Source: Euryarchaeota archaeon UBA346 (GTDB taxonomy: Archaea; Thermoplasmatota; E2; DHVEG-1). Taken from it: a stretch of 6,005 nucleotides of DNA. The stretch's first letter is position 1. Every line of letters begins with the position of its first letter. Below the pieces are notes generated by a model that saw only the letters and a program-made list of their open reading frames with translations, made no database searches and was not told the DNA's origin. Position numbers and translations under genes: made by a program. The stretch spans positions 1 to 6,005 of the forward strand of contig DAJP01000008.1 in assembly GCA_002496355.1 (NCBI GenBank), in the 5' to 3' direction. Shown here in pieces: positions 5,469 through 6,005 of the stretch.

Positions 5469-5492
5469 GGGGAACAATGTTATAAATGTGAT

Positions 5493-6005
5493 ATGGGGCG
5501 GAAAGCGTTGGATGGAAGAAATGCTCACAGAATATGTCTTTGTTTCATCGTCGTACTATTATGTATTGGAACTAGTTCGCTCCCGTGCATTGGTGGATCT
5601 GTTCGTGAAACCGCAGGAGATGGTTATCAAGAGAACACATCAAGTCGTTCGAATGAGACCCTTTTTGATGTCCTTGAGGATGTCTGTTCAGTCAACATCA
5701 ACCAAGAAACAGAGGTGGTTCTCTCCCATCCAGACATAGAGGTGGATAATATTGATATCGCAGAAGCGGGTGCTACACAGTTGGGAAACTTAATCACGGT
5801 GTGTGTCCAGGTCGCAGGGGTGATCGAAAACCGGGGGAAAATTATCGATTTTTATAATGGGGGGAATCTAAGTAATCTGAATTTTGTTGAGTATGATTTT
5901 TTAATATCGACAAACGAAGATGACTACATGGTGAGTTATGCGAACTACACCGGTCTGATTGCGAATAGAACCGAGACAAGAAATCTCACTTCTTCAGATT
6001 ACTCG
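5493..6005 (+). CDS. Secreted, sequon-rich protein, 3' partial (171 residues visible)
   Basis: An open frame from ATG 5493 to the window end with no stop, so the C-terminus is missing. The N-terminus is a signal peptide: basic MGRKALDGRNAHR, a hydrophobic Cys-rich core (14-26, ICLCFIVVLLCIG), and probable cleavage near CIGG|S (35). The mature part is acidic and carries six N-glycosylation sequons (N48, N54, N125, N151, N158, N164), fitting an archaeal cell-surface protein. Residues about 80-150 alternate hydrophobic residues in beta fashion: DIEVDNIDIAEAG, LITVCVQVAGVIENRGKI, VEYDFLIST and DYMVSYANYTG. From memory this resembles a beta domain common in exported Thermoplasmatota proteins; I cannot name a family. 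An in-frame stop at 5451-5453 bounds the upstream side and ATG 5493 is the first ATG after it. No ribosome site is evident, and a TATA-like box 28 bases upstream suggests leaderless expression. Function unknown. Confidence 0.8.
   Translation, partial: MGRKALDGRNAHRICLCFIVVLLCIGTSSLPCIGGSVRETAGDGYQENTSSRSNETLFDVLEDVCSVNINQETEVVLSHPDIEVDNIDIAEAGATQLGNLITVCVQVAGVIENRGKIIDFYNGGNLSNLNFVEYDFLISTNEDDYMVSYANYTGLIANRTETRNLTSSDYS

Noticed and set aside
5110..5739. Plus-strand open frame of 209 codons starting at TTG
   Set aside because: Its translation has no recognisable domain or secretion signal. It covers the minus-strand zinc-ribbon gene and the start of the plus-strand secreted gene in another frame, both of which have far better support.
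1..6005. CRISPR array, tRNA, rRNA, transposase or integrase
   Set aside because: I saw no repeat-spacer pattern, cloverleaf, rRNA-like block or mobile-element protein on either strand.

Overview
The window looks archaeal, and most likely euryarchaeotal of the Thermoplasmatota kind. This is an inference from gene content and style; no rRNA or tRNA is present to settle it. Supporting signs are a divergent B-family DNA polymerase beside a RecA/RadA-like protein, TATA-type promoter boxes, GGTGA/GGAGG ribosome sites mixed with apparently leaderless starts, and secreted Ig-like proteins rich in N-glycosylation sequons.

Left part (1-2525, minus strand, GC-rich): a tight three-gene operon. In transcription order it encodes a 248-aa RadA-like protein whose ATPase motifs are all destroyed, an 84-aa helical protein, and a B-family DNA polymerase that runs off the window after 515 residues. 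Genes 1 and 2 share one base (TGATG) and genes 2 and 3 overlap by 23 bases, so translation is probably coupled. The polymerase has lost the Exo I and Exo II signatures and has altered motifs B and C, but it keeps both aspartates expected to bind catalytic metal. This matches the archaeal PolB2 (DPB2/Dpo2) group, once called inactivated and later linked to damage tolerance in Saccharolobus.

Middle (2634-3308, minus strand): a DUF72 (YecE-like) TIM-barrel protein, apparently with its own promoter. The 150 bases between it and the next gene hold divergent promoters, and the DNA becomes AT-rich here.

Right part (3459-6005): three secreted proteins on the plus strand (238 aa, 303 aa, and a 171-residue fragment running off the end). 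Between the last two lies a 49-aa zinc-ribbon gene on the minus strand (5209-5358). It is masked by a longer meaningless frame on the plus strand. The first two secreted genes are 39 bases apart, probably form one transcript, and share a similar stretch right after their signal peptides.

The most notable item is the polymerase operon: a polymerase with degenerate motifs, an ATPase fold without ATPase residues and a small helical partner, likely acting together in DNA repair or lesion bypass.
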